Assembly (NCBI RefSeq): GCF_031755915.1
Contig: NC_083380.1
Coordinates: forward strand, 14,713,001-14,777,000
DNA from: Ziziphus jujuba
Lineage: Eukaryota > Streptophyta > Magnoliopsida > Rosales > Rhamnaceae
Reading direction: 5' to 3'
DNA: 64,000 nucleotides
The translations under genes were made by a program, and so were the position numbers. Below, piece after piece: positions 37,270-48,760 of this stretch; positions within the stretch are counted from its first letter, which is position 1; each line of letters starts with the position of its first letter. The notes under the pieces are model-generated. The model did no database searches and had not been told where the DNA came from. It was given only the letters and a program-made list of their open reading frames with translations.

Positions 37270-38305
37270 ATAGGTAAAAAATGTGGTGTTTGGGAATAAT
37301 CAAGGAAAGCTTCGTTGTGTTCTTTTAGTTTAATTAAGGAAAAATTAGTTGTTCATGTTGTTGAAGTCAAGTATCCACTAACTATTACTAACTTTTATAA
37401 CTTGGCAAACTGCAAAATATAATGTTTGCTTTTTTACAAAAATTTAGACAACCTTGAAAGAAGAACATAATTGATTTTAAAAATTAGTTACGATAATTAT
37501 TTAGTGCAGTTGGATATAGTTTTGACGAACTTGAGAAAGTCTCTTTGTAACTCTCAATGTCATTAACATCATAACAACTCTGTTGGATTTTGACAACCTA
37601 TCGCTATAAAATCTAAACTAAACAACAAAGACAAAACACAAAATTTTCGGTTCAAGATGAATCTAAATCTTTATAAAGTATTCTTCTCTATCAAAAGGAG
37701 AAAAAAAAAAAAAGGAAAATTAAGATATAGCTCAACAGTTTCTTTTGGAAATGCAAAACTCCAACAAATGTGAAACTCATCTTTGCCATTGATTTATCAT
37801 TAGTCATATTTGTAACCTATATCGATGAATTAGCTTCCTAAAAGGGGCCCTGAAATGTATATACTCTTTCTCTGCTCTTTTGTATTCTTTATTATTATAA
37901 GTGTTGGTTAGTTTTATAACAGTATATATTTTGTCTCGCTTAATTCCTTATAGTGTAGTTAATTTTTATATTTAAATGTTATCACACGTCATTTAATTGA
38001 TATCGACAATTTCGCAAATTTAATTGATCTTTTTTGTACAATTACCCCGTTTATATTATATACATAATATTGACTGTATAATTTATCAAAAGAAGTGAAC
38101 CAATACAGGTACTTTGTTTGTCGTATATACATAAGGTCTTTATTTGCATTTGTATTATTGAAAAACTGAATAGTTTATCACAACTTGTGAGCAGAAATTT
38201 TTTTGTTCTTTTTTGTTTTGTTTTTTATATGCAGAGTCTTTATCAGTATGCGTCATCCTTGTTTTCTCAATTTACGAAATTAAGATGAATATTATTTCTT
38301 ATATT
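37270..38305. other. Intergenic DNA and duplicated promoter of copy 4
   Basis: No gene. From about 37640 it matches the flank at 54165-55060 upstream of copy 6. The part from about 38030 also matches 51040-51546 upstream of copy 5. Shared blocks include CAATACAGGT and TTTGTATTATT. This shows that the promoter region was duplicated with the gene. Confidence 0.6.
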
Positions 38306-38316
38306 TATATATAAAG
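38306..38316 (+). promoter_or_regulatory. TATA box candidate of SABATH copy 4
   Basis: TATATATAAAG lies about 80-90 bp upstream of the ATG at 38396. The corresponding site of copy 5 is TATAAAAG at 51461, at nearly the same distance. Confidence 0.55.
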
Positions 38317-38395
38317 AGACAGATTGACTTTGTTGGTTGATTCTTATTATCACAGAACAGATCTAAAAGCTGGGTACCAAGAAAGAAAAGGGAAG

Positions 38396-40394
38396 ATGGA
38401 TGAAATGGCTGCAAATCCAATGAATGGAGGATCTGGCCTCTACAGCTACACCAGAAACTCAACCCTTCAGGTGTATATTGAATTACGGATCCAATCCAAC
38501 TTATTTTTTCAAGTTATTTAGACTTTGAAAAAAAAAAAAAATCTAAGGCAAGTTTCATGTTTAACATTGAAATGTTGAAATCCTGCTTGTCTCTTTCAGG
38601 TTTCCTCATTTTGGATGTTGAAATAATTTATCATGGTCTTCCTTTTTCTTTTTTTTTTCTTTTTTTTTTCTCTCTCTAGATTTCCATATTGTTTAGGGTG
38701 AAGAAAAGCCTAATAGTTAACCAACTGTTCTGTTTAATTGGCAGAGAAAAGCCATAGAGGCTGCAGAAGAACTAATCAACAAGGCAATTCTTGAGAAACT
38801 TGAAATCAATAACTTTTCTTCTTTAAAAACCTTTCAATTGGCTGATTTGGGGTGCTCAGTTGGACCTAACACATTCTTGGCTGTCCAAAACATAGTTGAT
38901 GCTGTGAAGCTCAAGTATCAAAGCCAAAGACGTCTCGATTCTCAGCAACTTCTTGAATTCCAAGTCTTCTTCAATGATCATATGTCCAATGATTTCAACC
39001 AGCTTTTCACAGCTCTTCCTCCGGAAAGGAGATACTTTGCCATGGGCGTGCCAGGCTCTTTCCATGGTCGCTTGTTTCCGAAGGCATCTCTACACTTTTT
39101 CCACTCTTCTTATGCTGTCCACTGGCTTTCTAGAGTGCCAAAAGAGATGGGGGACAAGACCTCTCCTGCTTGGAACAAAGGGAGTATCCACTACTCAAAA
39201 GCTTCAGACGATGTTTTCAGGGCTTATGAAGCTCACTATGTGAAGGACATGGAGAGGTTTCTAATTGCTAGAGCAGAAGAGATTGTGTGTGGAGGACTTT
39301 TGGCCCTTATTCTTCCAGGTTTCCCCAATGAAAAGCACTATTCTGAAGCTTTTTTGAGCAGGATAGTACATCTTTTGGGATCTTGCTTATTGGAAATCGC
39401 CAAAAAGGTAACCAACTATGACCCTCTTTTTTAAGTACTAGTCTAGATTTTGAGAATCTAAAGGTTATGAAAGACACCATTAAACAAGCCTCACTGCAAA
39501 AGTTAGGGTATCAAACCACAACAAATGTTGTAGCTAAAAGTTCTTAATCATAAGAACTGTTGCTATCATGTTGGGGCCAAAAATCCTGTAGCTAAAAATT
39601 TTTAGCTAGAACAATTCTTTGTACATAAATCTAATTGTTGTGGTCAAAAAAATGGCTTTAGGCATAATAACTATTTGTCACTAAAAAATTTGCAGTAATA
39701 TAAAACATGTTCATAAACAAATGTTAATTTTACAAAATGATAATCAAGCTATAAGAGTGACCATATTTTAGACAAAGTGAAAGCAAAAGATAAAGTAGTG
39801 AATTGAACTTAAAAAAAAAAATGAAAAAATGAAATATTGTATAAGATGGATCATGCTCAGATTAGGTACTTAAATTTAGGATTTGGTGCACATCAACGTC
39901 CTCCAACATGTTATGGGATAAATTTTTTCTCCTAACATGTTGCGGGATGTTGATCCACACTAAATCCAAAACTTAAGGACTAGATGAAAGCCAGAATGTG
40001 TGTAAGATATGCTACTTAAGCTGGCACATACACATGTTAACGTTGCTCATTTTCCATGAGAGCGTAGGGTATGACAAGTGAAGAAAAAGTTGACTCATTT
40101 AACATACCAACTTTCTATGCATCTCTGCAACAAGTGGAAGCGATTGTGAAACGAAATGGATGTTTCAGTATAGAAATAATGAAGAGCCTAACTCAAGAGA
40201 AGCCGAATCCCAAAATGCTATCATTTAACATTAGAGCTAGCTTGGAGGGCATGATAACGCAGCATTTTGGATCTGAGATTTTAGAAGAGCTGTTTGATTT
40301 ATTTTGTAAGAAATGCGAAGAATTATTATCCAGCTTTGAGCGAGAGATAGAAAGCAGTCTACTTGTTTTACTCAAACGCAAATATAACAACTGA
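38396..40394 (+). CDS. SABATH-family SAM-dependent carboxyl methyltransferase (copy 4, intact)
   Basis: Three exons: 38396-38470, 38745-39407 and 40068-40394, all phase 0 with GT-AG junctions, giving 354 residues (family range about 350-380). The family transfers methyl from SAM to the carboxyl group of small acids (salicylate, benzoate, jasmonate, farnesoate, loganate) and is soluble and cytosolic. Visible: N-terminal GSGLYSYTRNS..Q (residues 13-25), which contacts SAM and substrate; SAM loop [10 protein letters not shown] (58-67); Asp103 in [26 protein letters not shown] (126-137); and substrate-pocket SSYAVHWL with His151-Trp152. The second half has MERFLIARAEE, then GGLLALILPG. SSFHGRLFP-type motifs place it nearer the Arabidopsis At5g37990/At5g38780-like group than true SAMT, whose residue before Trp is Met. 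The exon 3 acceptor is GCGTAG, where paralogues have CTACAG. Intron 2 carries a MITE. The substrate is unknown. Confidence 0.9.
39492..39697. mobile_element. MITE-like repeat in intron 2 of copy 4
   Basis: The ends CACTGCAAAA and TTTGCAGTA form a short imperfect inverted repeat. Inside, GTTGTAGCTAAAA, CTGTAGCTAAAAA and TTGTGGTCAAAA recur. The same sequence occurs in intron 2 of copy 5 (about 52681-52888) and copy 6 (56152 onward, resuming after the LTR at 59337-59384). It was therefore present before these three genes duplicated. Confidence 0.55.
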
Positions 40395-41434
40395 GACAGA
40401 GGAACTGGTAAAGGAACAATTTGGTGATGTGATTTTAGTGTTTTAGACCAACAACAAAAGATGTAGAACAAAAGCTGTAGAACCAATTTAAAGATTTGGA
40501 TTTGTTATGATAGAGATGCTACAAAAAATTTTGTGCTTAATTAGGTAAATTAATAAGTTTTTTTCTTTCTTATTAATCATAAACCATGAGCTTTATTATT
40601 GTTTTTTTTCTTTTTTTTTTTTTTGTTTTTTGAAATAAAAGATGAATAAACCATGTGCTTTAGTAGTACTTTGAAGAAAACAAAAAAATGCATTATAAGG
40701 TATATATCACTGCAAGTCCTTTAAAATGGCTGTTTTTCATAACCATGTTAATTAATTATCTTCAACTACCATGGAAAATTTTGAGCAAAATAGAAAATTA
40801 AAAAAAAAATAACTAACTGCCATGGATAATGTTATATGTACCAAATTTATAACCAAAATTTGACAATTAATGATTTGACAGTTTATTAATAATTATTGAA
40901 TTAATAATACCATACATTCACACAAGGGAAAATCAATGAAATAATGTAAAATCACTCAATATCAAATTAAAAAATTTGATGACTCTAAAATTACACAATT
41001 TTACCAACAACGTGTTTCCAATTTTATTCAGGGAAAAGAAAAGGGGAATTTGGTCCGATACCTTTATTTTGAACACCTTAATGAGAAATACCCTCCCTCT
41101 TTTAAATCTTTTTTATCTACCCACCCTCTTTTCATTATTCCAACCTTACCCTTACTGTATAAACCACGTACAATTTCTTTCTCACTCTTATCAATATCCC
41201 ACCTACCGCATTTCATATCCAATTTCCCTCTTTCTTTCTTTCTTCTCGTAGTGCTTTCTGATGTTGGATTCGAAGGACGATCTTGAAGCTGTGGAAGGAG
41301 GTTTTATGCTTAATTTCAGGCGTCCAAATGGTGGACCATAACACACACGACATTGATTCTGAAGCAGTGGAGAGAGAGAGAGAGAGTTGCAGGGAGCTTT
41401 TGTGAGATTAGTTTACTGATTTCTTTCTTCGACC
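40395..41434. other. 3' flank of copy 4; junction to gene-fragment island
   Basis: 40395 to about 41030 matches the 3' flanks of copy 6 (63051-63690) and, in part, copy 5 (53630-54160). After about 41035 the similarity to copy 6 ends and sequence leading into the DPH2-like pseudogene begins. A GA tract lies at 41371-41386. No gene in this part. Confidence 0.55.
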
Positions 41435-43665
41435 ATAGGCTTGGAATCGAATTATGAAATCACTCGGACCGCTGAGTTCATTAGCAGTGGCGGCTTCACC
41501 AGAGTCGCTTTACAGGTGATTACTCCTCTTTGATTCTCATGTCTTTTTTTTTTTTCGTTGGAAAAACTAAAACATATGAAGTAGCAGAAATAGATTATTT
41601 TGCGCCGCATTTTTACTAAGTTTTTAGGGCGATTGTGTTTTGGTTTGTGAATAGAACTAAACTAACCAAGTTTGTAAAGTTCATCTCCCAGATGAGATCC
41701 TAAATGAGTCGGTGATAGTTGGGAGTGTTTTACTGGACAAGATTTGGTGTCTACGAGAATCTCAATTCGATAGCGATTGGAATGGCAACGTAAAAGATGT
41801 ATCTTTGTTTATGATGGCCGACACAGCGTACAGTAGCTGTTGCGTGGATGAGGTCGGAGCATCGCACATCAATGCTGATTATGCCGTGCACCACGGCCAC
41901 GCGTGCTTCAGCCCGTGAGTTCTCATTAATAATACCTTTACTAAAGCCTTTTTTTTTTTTTTTTTACAAACTATATTATAGGATTGTTTGTTTTAAAGGA
42001 AAAAAAAAAATCAATGAGTTTTTGTACCAAATTGATAAGACATTATTCTGAGAAAATTTGTCTTAGCTGTAAATTGTTGTGTCTCAATCTGTTTGCGTTC
42101 TTTTTTGGCATCAAGATTAGGTTTTGAAGCCAATGAAGCTTCTTCTTCTTTTTTGACCTTTTGAACTCAAAAAGTGGTTATTTTGTTTCTGTATATTATG
42201 CAACAATTAATTTTGGTTTCATAGTTTCAAAAGCCTTTTCTTTTTCATTATTGGCAGGACTACAATTCTTCCAGCATTCTTTGTTTTTGGAAAAGCTTCA
42301 ACTGGTGTGTCCAATTGTGTAAAAAATTTATCAGATCATGCTGTGAGAAACGGCAAACCTGTCCTGGTAAAGTGGTTTACTAGAGAATTATTATTATGAA
42401 CTTCTATGCTTTACTAAATTTGCACTAAGCATGCTTTTTTTTTTTTCTTAAATTTTTTTTTTCACCTTTAGGAGGATTAGTACTGAGATCATGTCGTTTC
42501 ACATGTAGCCAAAACAAATTATCTCAGCTATCCAATCTCAACAGAGTTCATTCAATCTAAATGCAGGTCCCCTTTGGGCGAGAATATGCACATTTGATAC
42601 AGCATATAAGAGATGAAGTGGTAGAAGCATGTATGAATAGCTCTAGATTAGAAATCCAATTTGCTGAAACTATGTCTTCGGACATGAATCCATCAGAATC
42701 TCGTAAGATCTCCAATGGGAGCTTGGAAGCAGCTAGTGTCTCTCTGATGATAAATGTATCAGGACAGTAGTTGGTAATAGATATACCATTGGAGGCTTGG
42801 TCCTGGAATTACATGAGGAACACAAAATGGAGGACTACTTGTTTTTTTGGATTGGTTGTGGAAATGCTGCATTTGCAAGTGTTGTACTGACGTTAAATGG
42901 TTGTGAAATAGGTATACATATAAGTTACCTGGTTTTGTATGAAATTTATTGTGTGTGCATGTAATATTGCTTGAGATATTTATTGTGTTATTAAGTTTAC
43001 TTTTCCTTTTGCCAAATTCTTCTAGTATATGCAAGTCCTTGTGCTAGTTCTCTCTCTCTTTCTCTAAATTAATAAATCTTTCTTTAATTATGGTATTACT
43101 GGTTTTAATCAGATATGATGCAAAGTCAAAATGCATGGTGACAGACTTATCTCAACAAAGAAGAATTCTTAAGCATAGGTATGGTCTCAAATAATGGTAC
43201 TCTCTTTTCTCCTTTCTAAAAATCCACTCCCCTACTTGTATTAATGTACAATCTGTTTTACTAAAAAGGTGATGTTACCTGGTCAAGAGAAGGCAAAGGA
43301 TGTGAACATTGTTGGTTTTCTGGTTGGAACTCTTGGTGTAGGTGTGTTCCTGTAGGCTCCTTTAATATTTCTCCTGTAGTAATTTACTCTGCATTTTTCA
43401 TCTTTAGATAAGGCATGGCTTTTCACTGTGTTGGGATTCTAGTAAATTTTTATGGATCTTATCATGCACAGCTTGCTAAAAGAAAACTTTGTTGAATGAT
43501 TTATTTTTTCCCAATTCCATAGTAATTTTTTTGACATACATTATTTATTTATTTGTTTTTCTAATTTCCACCATCATAAGTTTAGCATATGTATGTATAA
43601 TTCCACATCTATTGATGCAGCTGGTTACCTACACATGATTAATCTGCAAAATGATGGTTTGGTCA
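41435..43665 (+). pseudogene. DPH2-like pseudogene (diphthamide biosynthesis subunit 2)
   Basis: Exon-like blocks match plant DPH2, the partner of DPH1 in the first step of diphthamide synthesis on elongation factor 2. Block 1 (41435-41515) gives LESNYEITRTAEFISSGG and VALQ; the start codon is ATA. Block 2 (about 41680-41914) gives PDEILNES and [20 protein letters not shown]. Block 3 (42258-42366) gives TTILPAFFVFGKAS. Block 4 (42567-42911) gives FGREYAHLIQ, then after a frame break near 42750 TIGGLVLELHEE and DYLFFWIG. Block 5 (43113-43180) has QQRRILKH. Block 6 (43261-43342) has EKAKDVNIVGFLVGTLGV. Block 7 (43622-43665) has AGYLHMI and then loses similarity. Introns are kept, so it is not a retrocopy. 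Lost start, frameshift and missing C-terminal half mark it as dead. Confidence 0.8.
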
Positions 43666-44289
43666 TTGATTATATATGAATTTATTGTTCATAAACTCAT
43701 CAAATTTTTTGGACGTTATTTGGTTTGAAAGTGGTCAAAAGATAAGAGTCTTTTATGGGATTTATATTACAATTATTTAATTTTCTTTTTTCTTTTGTGA
43801 TTTTTAATATCCATATGTCAATTAGTCCATTTGAGTGTCTTGTAAAAGCTAATTTATTCCATAAGACCCCTGCTTTAATGGATTTCTAAAGGTATATGTG
43901 GAGAATAAAATATTTTTCTATATGTGGAGAATATCAGATATTTTTCTTTCCATCATTTGGTCAAGAGGCTCAAGCTAATATTACTGAGAAGTTCATATTC
44001 TAAAATGAGATTGAAATGTACACATAATAGAAATTTTAACTTTTTCACGAAAACGTGTTAGGAATTGTTTTCTCTTTCTTTATCCTTTTTTTTTAATAAA
44101 ATTCAAACTCCAAGCATGGCAATAAGTTGGGGAAATTGCTTCGATATTCAATATTAATGTGATGGTTAATAATGCTCCTAACAAACAACAACTTCCTCAA
44201 GACAGTTTATTTCCACATGTAATTATCAATGTCAGACTAAGAAGACAAGATCAAAATTTGAATCTTATATGTATATAAGCTGAAACTTC

Positions 44290-44445
44290 ATGGAGAAATT
44301 TCCAAATTATCATTGCTTTCCTTTGCCACCTTTGCGAAAAAAAGAAGCACACTTGAATGCCTTCTATTATATAGATTCTACAATTTTATGTCCTCATAAA
44401 TTACGTGCTGTAGAAACGATTCCAGATTATGATCCATGTAGAGAG
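44290..44445 (+). other. Unassigned exon-like block
   Basis: An open stretch ending in a good donor (GAGAG|GTAACT) reads FPNYHCFPLPPLRKKEAHLN and later LRAVETIPDYDP. The composition is protein-like and has no low-complexity bias. I do not recognise the protein. It may belong with the block at 45178-45269, or be another pseudogene piece of the island. Confidence 0.35.
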
Positions 44446-45177
44446 GTAACTATCCATCTAGTGCCATATTTCCTTTTAAATTCTTATTAACACAAAAGGG
44501 TCCTTATAGAAATGAAAGAGAAAGAAATAAATTTTGAAGTATTTTTAAAGGTTCCCTATGTGCATAAATTGTACGTAACAAACTTTTGCTACTTTGTGAG
44601 TGTGTGAGAGTGAAGGTTGAAAGTATATATAATGTGCGTACAATATGAAATATATTCATGTATTGGCATAGCATTTCTGGACTTGAATTTGTTGGATAAG
44701 TTTAGGAAAAAAGTTTATTGTGATATGCAGCCTCTATGTGAGCTTTTGTTTCCATGAAGAGCATCTGTTTTCTTTGAAATTATATACTTGCTATTACTTA
44801 AATTTTAAATGACATGCAAATAGCTTCTTGATTCATGCTATATGGTTAATAGTCCAATGCACTTGACAAGCTGCAAATATACCTCTCGAAACTCACTTGC
44901 TTATGAGGATAATCCAAATGGTTGGACAGCTTTCTATTTTCAATTGATGCGTGCAGAATACCCGTGATGGCATGAAGAAATTGCTTAAATATTTGCTAGG
45001 ATATGAAAATTGACGTAATTTTTTGTAACATTGTCTCTTTTTTAGTGTGTCATTTTGATCTTCTAATAATGCTCTGAATTGTCAGACCACTTGAATATTT
45101 TATATTTTAATTTAAAGCTTTTTTTTTTTTTTAATGAAATTTATGATTTTCAATTGAATACTTCATACATGAAACAG

Positions 45178-45269
45178 GTAAAATTGAGTCTTTAGATCCA
45201 AAAACAACTATTCTTGTACTTGAAGACAGATATGGACTTCATGCAATTGATACATTGGACCCTGACATG
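45178..45269 (+). other. Unassigned exon-like block
   Basis: Bounded by an AAACAG acceptor and an ATG|GTAAGG donor, the block reads SLDPKTTILVLEDRYGLHAI then DTLDPDM in one open frame. The splice signals and protein-like composition suggest an exon of an unidentified gene or pseudogene. No function is assigned. Confidence 0.35.
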
Positions 45270-45867
45270 GTAAGGCCTAAATTCTTTTCTTTAAATTTAT
45301 TTAAGTTATTATATTATGAAGCTAATTTTTGCGTCTTTTTTGCTACTTGTATGAATTTTTTTAAGGAGAAACTTCCAGATTTCCATTGCAGATATTTCTT
45401 ACTATCCTAGTTTTGGAGGATTACCTACATCCTTCTAGAATCCCAAACCTGTTGTTGATATCCTCAACAATTCCTTCCTTCTATCTTGCCAGTTTTGGTG
45501 TTTGTGTTGTTCAAAGTGTAATCTCAAATATTTATTCCAGTTAAGCTCAAATAACCAATTCTAATGGCATCTTATGGAGTATATGTAGGCAACATCAGGA
45601 TTTTTTATATTGCAATGAGCGGCCCATCCTATTAAGTGGCATCTTTAACAATGTATTTATTTGCATGCTTTTACTAGTTGGCTTATGCAGACAAGTTTCA
45701 CTTTGAACTATATGTCTCTCACAATAACTTCATGTAAGATTCTCTAATAAAATTTTCAATCTTTCACACTTAACATGGTAATGTTGCCAACCTGTTAACC
45801 TCAGTAGTATATGTAGGAAATTGATAATAAAGCTCTGCCTCCTAGAGTTGATTACTTTACATTTTGA

Positions 45868-46375
45868 AAGGCAGAAGATGTGGTTAGCTCTTAGCAACAT
45901 GCTAGAAAAGAGTTCTGTCTTAGGCAAAATTGCAATCAACAAAGCAAACAACTTTGATGACAGACACCTATTGTCTTCAACATGTTGCCTTCTTTTGATT
46001 AAAATAGAAAAAAAAAAAAAGTTCACTGACAAAATAAGTGATGGTGATTGAAGTGGATCAGAAATTTCAGGTGTTCAAAGAAGAAAAAAAAAATTGAACA
46101 GCCTTTGCAACTGCAGAGCATAAAAGTTATTAGTGCAGGTTTTGCCTTAACGAAGAATGTTTTATTTTCTGGAGCTTCTTGGGTTGTAGGTGCTTTAAAT
46201 AAGATTGTGAAACCAGCCAGAAGATTGAGGAGAACGTAGGAAAGTGATTGAATAGGAACACATAGAAGAAAAATGGCATAAAACTATGCTCAAGCTTATC
46301 CATCCGAGTCTACACCAAACAAGGATCAGCCATCTAAGGATGAACCTGCTCAAGGTTTGATGCTGAGATATGGTC
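45868..46375 (+). pseudogene. BPA1-like (binding partner of ACD11) C-terminal fragment
   Basis: In three frames this stretch spells the C-terminal part of plant BPA1-type RRM proteins, which bind the sphingolipid-transfer protein ACD11. In order: SVLGKIAINKANNFDDRHLLSS (45900-45980), FTDKIS (46020), EVDQKFQV (46049), then after an A-run AFATAEHK and LFSGASWVVGALNK (46160-46205), and finally DQPSKDEPAQG (46325-46355). Frameshifts occur around the A-runs at 46008-46020 and 46083-46095, and a TAG at 46238-46240. The N-terminal RRM is missing. The identification is from recalled family motifs. Confidence 0.6.
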
Positions 46376-46855
46376 CTGTAAAGTAAATACTTTTTAGCAT
46401 TTGTATTCAGTTCTATTTAGAAGTGGCCCTTTTCTAGGCCATTGGGTGATTGATGAGAGTTCATCTATGCCTTTGTATGTGACAATTTCCTATAATTTAC
46501 TGATGTTTATGGAGCTATCTATTTCTTTTTTCATACATTCTCAAATGGTGACTTGCAAGTGGCATAATTTTGCTTTTATAATTTCGAACCTTTAATTTTT
46601 TTCTTCTCCTATTGCTTGTTATGCTTTCCCAGCGATGCATTGTGCAATGGATTTATGCTGTTTTTATTATTTTGTTCTTTTTATTTTTTGACTGATTGCT
46701 TCAAAGTGTTTGTACTCTTGCAATGTATGTTGAGTTATGAGTTGTGAAATGGAAGTTCAGCCAACATAATGAATACCTAGGATACCGCAATTATATTTTA
46801 GGTTAGAGATGTGCAACATAACATTAGTTGGATGTCGAAGTCACAAACGTACGAT

Positions 46856-47260
46856 CTACATTGAAAATTTATTAAAATACACATCAACAACGTATTTCTT
46901 CCTAAACCAACTTATGTAATCCGGGCCAAATAAAACATCCTCTTCACTACTTCTGTACTCGATGAACTTCAAAGCAAAGACATCACAATCACCCTTGTAG
47001 AATTACATTTAATGAAATGGCATCAAATATGTTGATAACGAAAACCAACCATGTGTATTTTCACATGTAAGCACAATAACAGAACATCAATAAAAGTTAA
47101 TTTCAAATGACAGACACATTTATACTCATTATTTTGGTGGGGTGCATCTTTGATCATAGTCATCCTGAATGGATCTAAATTGGGAAGCATGTTCAGATTC
47201 TTATCGTAATACTCCCCAAACACCACAATTCCATCCGACAGCTTTGATAGTTTGTGTTTC
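46856..47260 (-). pseudogene. Ulp1-type (C48) cysteine protease C-terminal fragment
   Basis: On the minus strand, 47260-47126 gives FRMTMIKDAPHQNN and ends at a GT donor. After a 132-bp intron, 46993-46856 gives GDCDVFALKFIEYRSSEEDV and WFRKKYVVDVYFNKFSM, then TAG. The motif P-Q-Q-x-N-x-G-D-C-G-V-F is the catalytic-Cys block of Ulp1/SENP proteases. The Gly after Cys is Asp here. Such domains occur in plant SUMO proteases and are often captured by Mutator-like transposons. The catalytic His-Asp part is missing. Confidence 0.6.
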
Positions 47261-47439
47261 CATCAAGAACATGCTAAATCTAGCTTTATTAATGATAACC
47301 GTTGACAAAATAAGAGACAAAAAAGACATTAAGAAATGAAAACATTTAAATAGTATTTATCCGAAACCAAATAAGAGAGAAATAGACCTTAAAAAGTGAA
47401 AATATTTAAAAAAAAAAATGAATACGGATGGTGCATTGG

Positions 47440-48760
47440 TAATTATCGATACCAACGGTTTCATCGGTAATTATCGAAGGGCCTTCGGTAATTACAGTTG
47501 ACAAATTTTTGACTCCCACAAGTCCCCTAATGTGTGTTCATGCAACAACATACAAAATATACATTCATCAATGATCCTAAATAGAAAAATCCCCATAAAG
47601 TTCAGAAAAAGTTCTAAAATTGCCAAAAAAATTTGATCACCGTAGAGCCTTCGGTAATTACCAATGAAACTATCGGTAATCAAATTGAACTTGCTGGAAA
47701 AATTACCGGAGATTTCATCGGTAATTATCGAAGGGCTTTCGGTAATTACAGTTGATAAATTTTTTGACTCCCACAAGTCCCCTAATGTGTGTTTCGTGTA
47801 ACAACATGCAAAATATATATTCATCAATGATCCTAAAAAGCAAAATCCCTATAAAGTTCGGAAAAGGTTCTAAAATTGCCAAAAAAATTTAATTACCGTA
47901 GGGCCTTTGGTAATTACCGATGAAACCATCGATAATCAAATTGAACTTGTTAGAAACATTACCGAAGGTTTCATCGGTAATTACCGAAGGCCTTCGGTAA
48001 TTACAGTTGACAAATTTTTTGACTCCCACAAGTCCCCTAATGTGTGTTTCGTGCAACAATATGCAAAATATACGTTCATCAATGATCCTAAATAGTAAAA
48101 TCCCCATAAAGTTCAGAAAAAATTTTAAAATTGCCAAAAAAATTTGATTACTGTAAGGCCTTCGGTAATTATCAATGAAACCATCGGTAATCAAATTGCC
48201 CTTGTTGGAAAAATTACCAAAGGTTTCATCGAAAATTACCGAAAGGGCTTTAGTAATTACAGTTGACAAATTTTTTGACTCCCATAAGTCTCCTAATGTG
48301 AGTTTTGTGCAACAACATACAAAATATACATTCATCAATGATCCTAAATAGCAAAATCCCCATAAAGTTCGAAAACAGTTCTAAAATTGCCAAAAAAATT
48401 TAATTACTGTATGGCCTTCGGTAATTACAGTTGACAAATTTTTTGACTTCCACAAGTTCCCTAATGTGTGTTTCATACAAGAACATGCAAAATATACATT
48501 CATCAATGATCCTAAACAGCAAAATCCCCATAAAGTTCGGAAAAAGTTCTAGAATTGCTAAAAAAAATTGATTACCGTAGGACCTTCAGTAATTACCGAT
48601 AAAACCATTGGTAATCAAATTGTCCTTGCTGGAAAAATTAACGAAAGTTTCATCGGTAATTACCAAAGGGCCTTCGGTAATTATAGTTGACAAATTTTTT
48701 GACTCCCACAAGTCCCTTAATATGTGTTTTGTGCAACAACATGCAAAACATGGGCATAAT
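47440..48760. repeat. Tandem repeat, about 255-bp unit, rich in palindromes
   Basis: The landmark ACAGTTGACAAATTTTTTGA recurs at 47494, 47748, 48003, 48259, 48427 and (as ATAGTTG) 48683. The spacings are 254, 255, 256, 168 and 256 bp, so there are about five and a half units with one shortened. Each unit holds several copies of GGTAATTACCGA-type motifs plus a constant part (CTCCCACAAGTCCCCTAATG, then CATTCATCAATGATCCTAAA). At 47977-48004 GTAATTACCGAAGG is followed at once by its exact reverse complement. ORFs of up to 149 residues across the units simply read the repeat and are not called. Confidence 0.9.

Noticed and set aside
40976..41286. Phe/Leu/Ser-rich ORFs upstream of the DPH2-like pseudogene
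   Set aside because: Low-complexity C/T-rich DNA. They do not join in frame with the DPH2 blocks, whose expected start is at 41435.
47492..48338. ORFs of 111 and 149 residues on the minus strand
   Set aside because: They read through the 255-bp tandem repeat. Their internal repetition just follows the DNA unit.
47440..48760. CRISPR-like array
   Set aside because: Plant nuclear DNA with 255-bp near-identical units. There are no short repeats with unique spacers and no cas genes.
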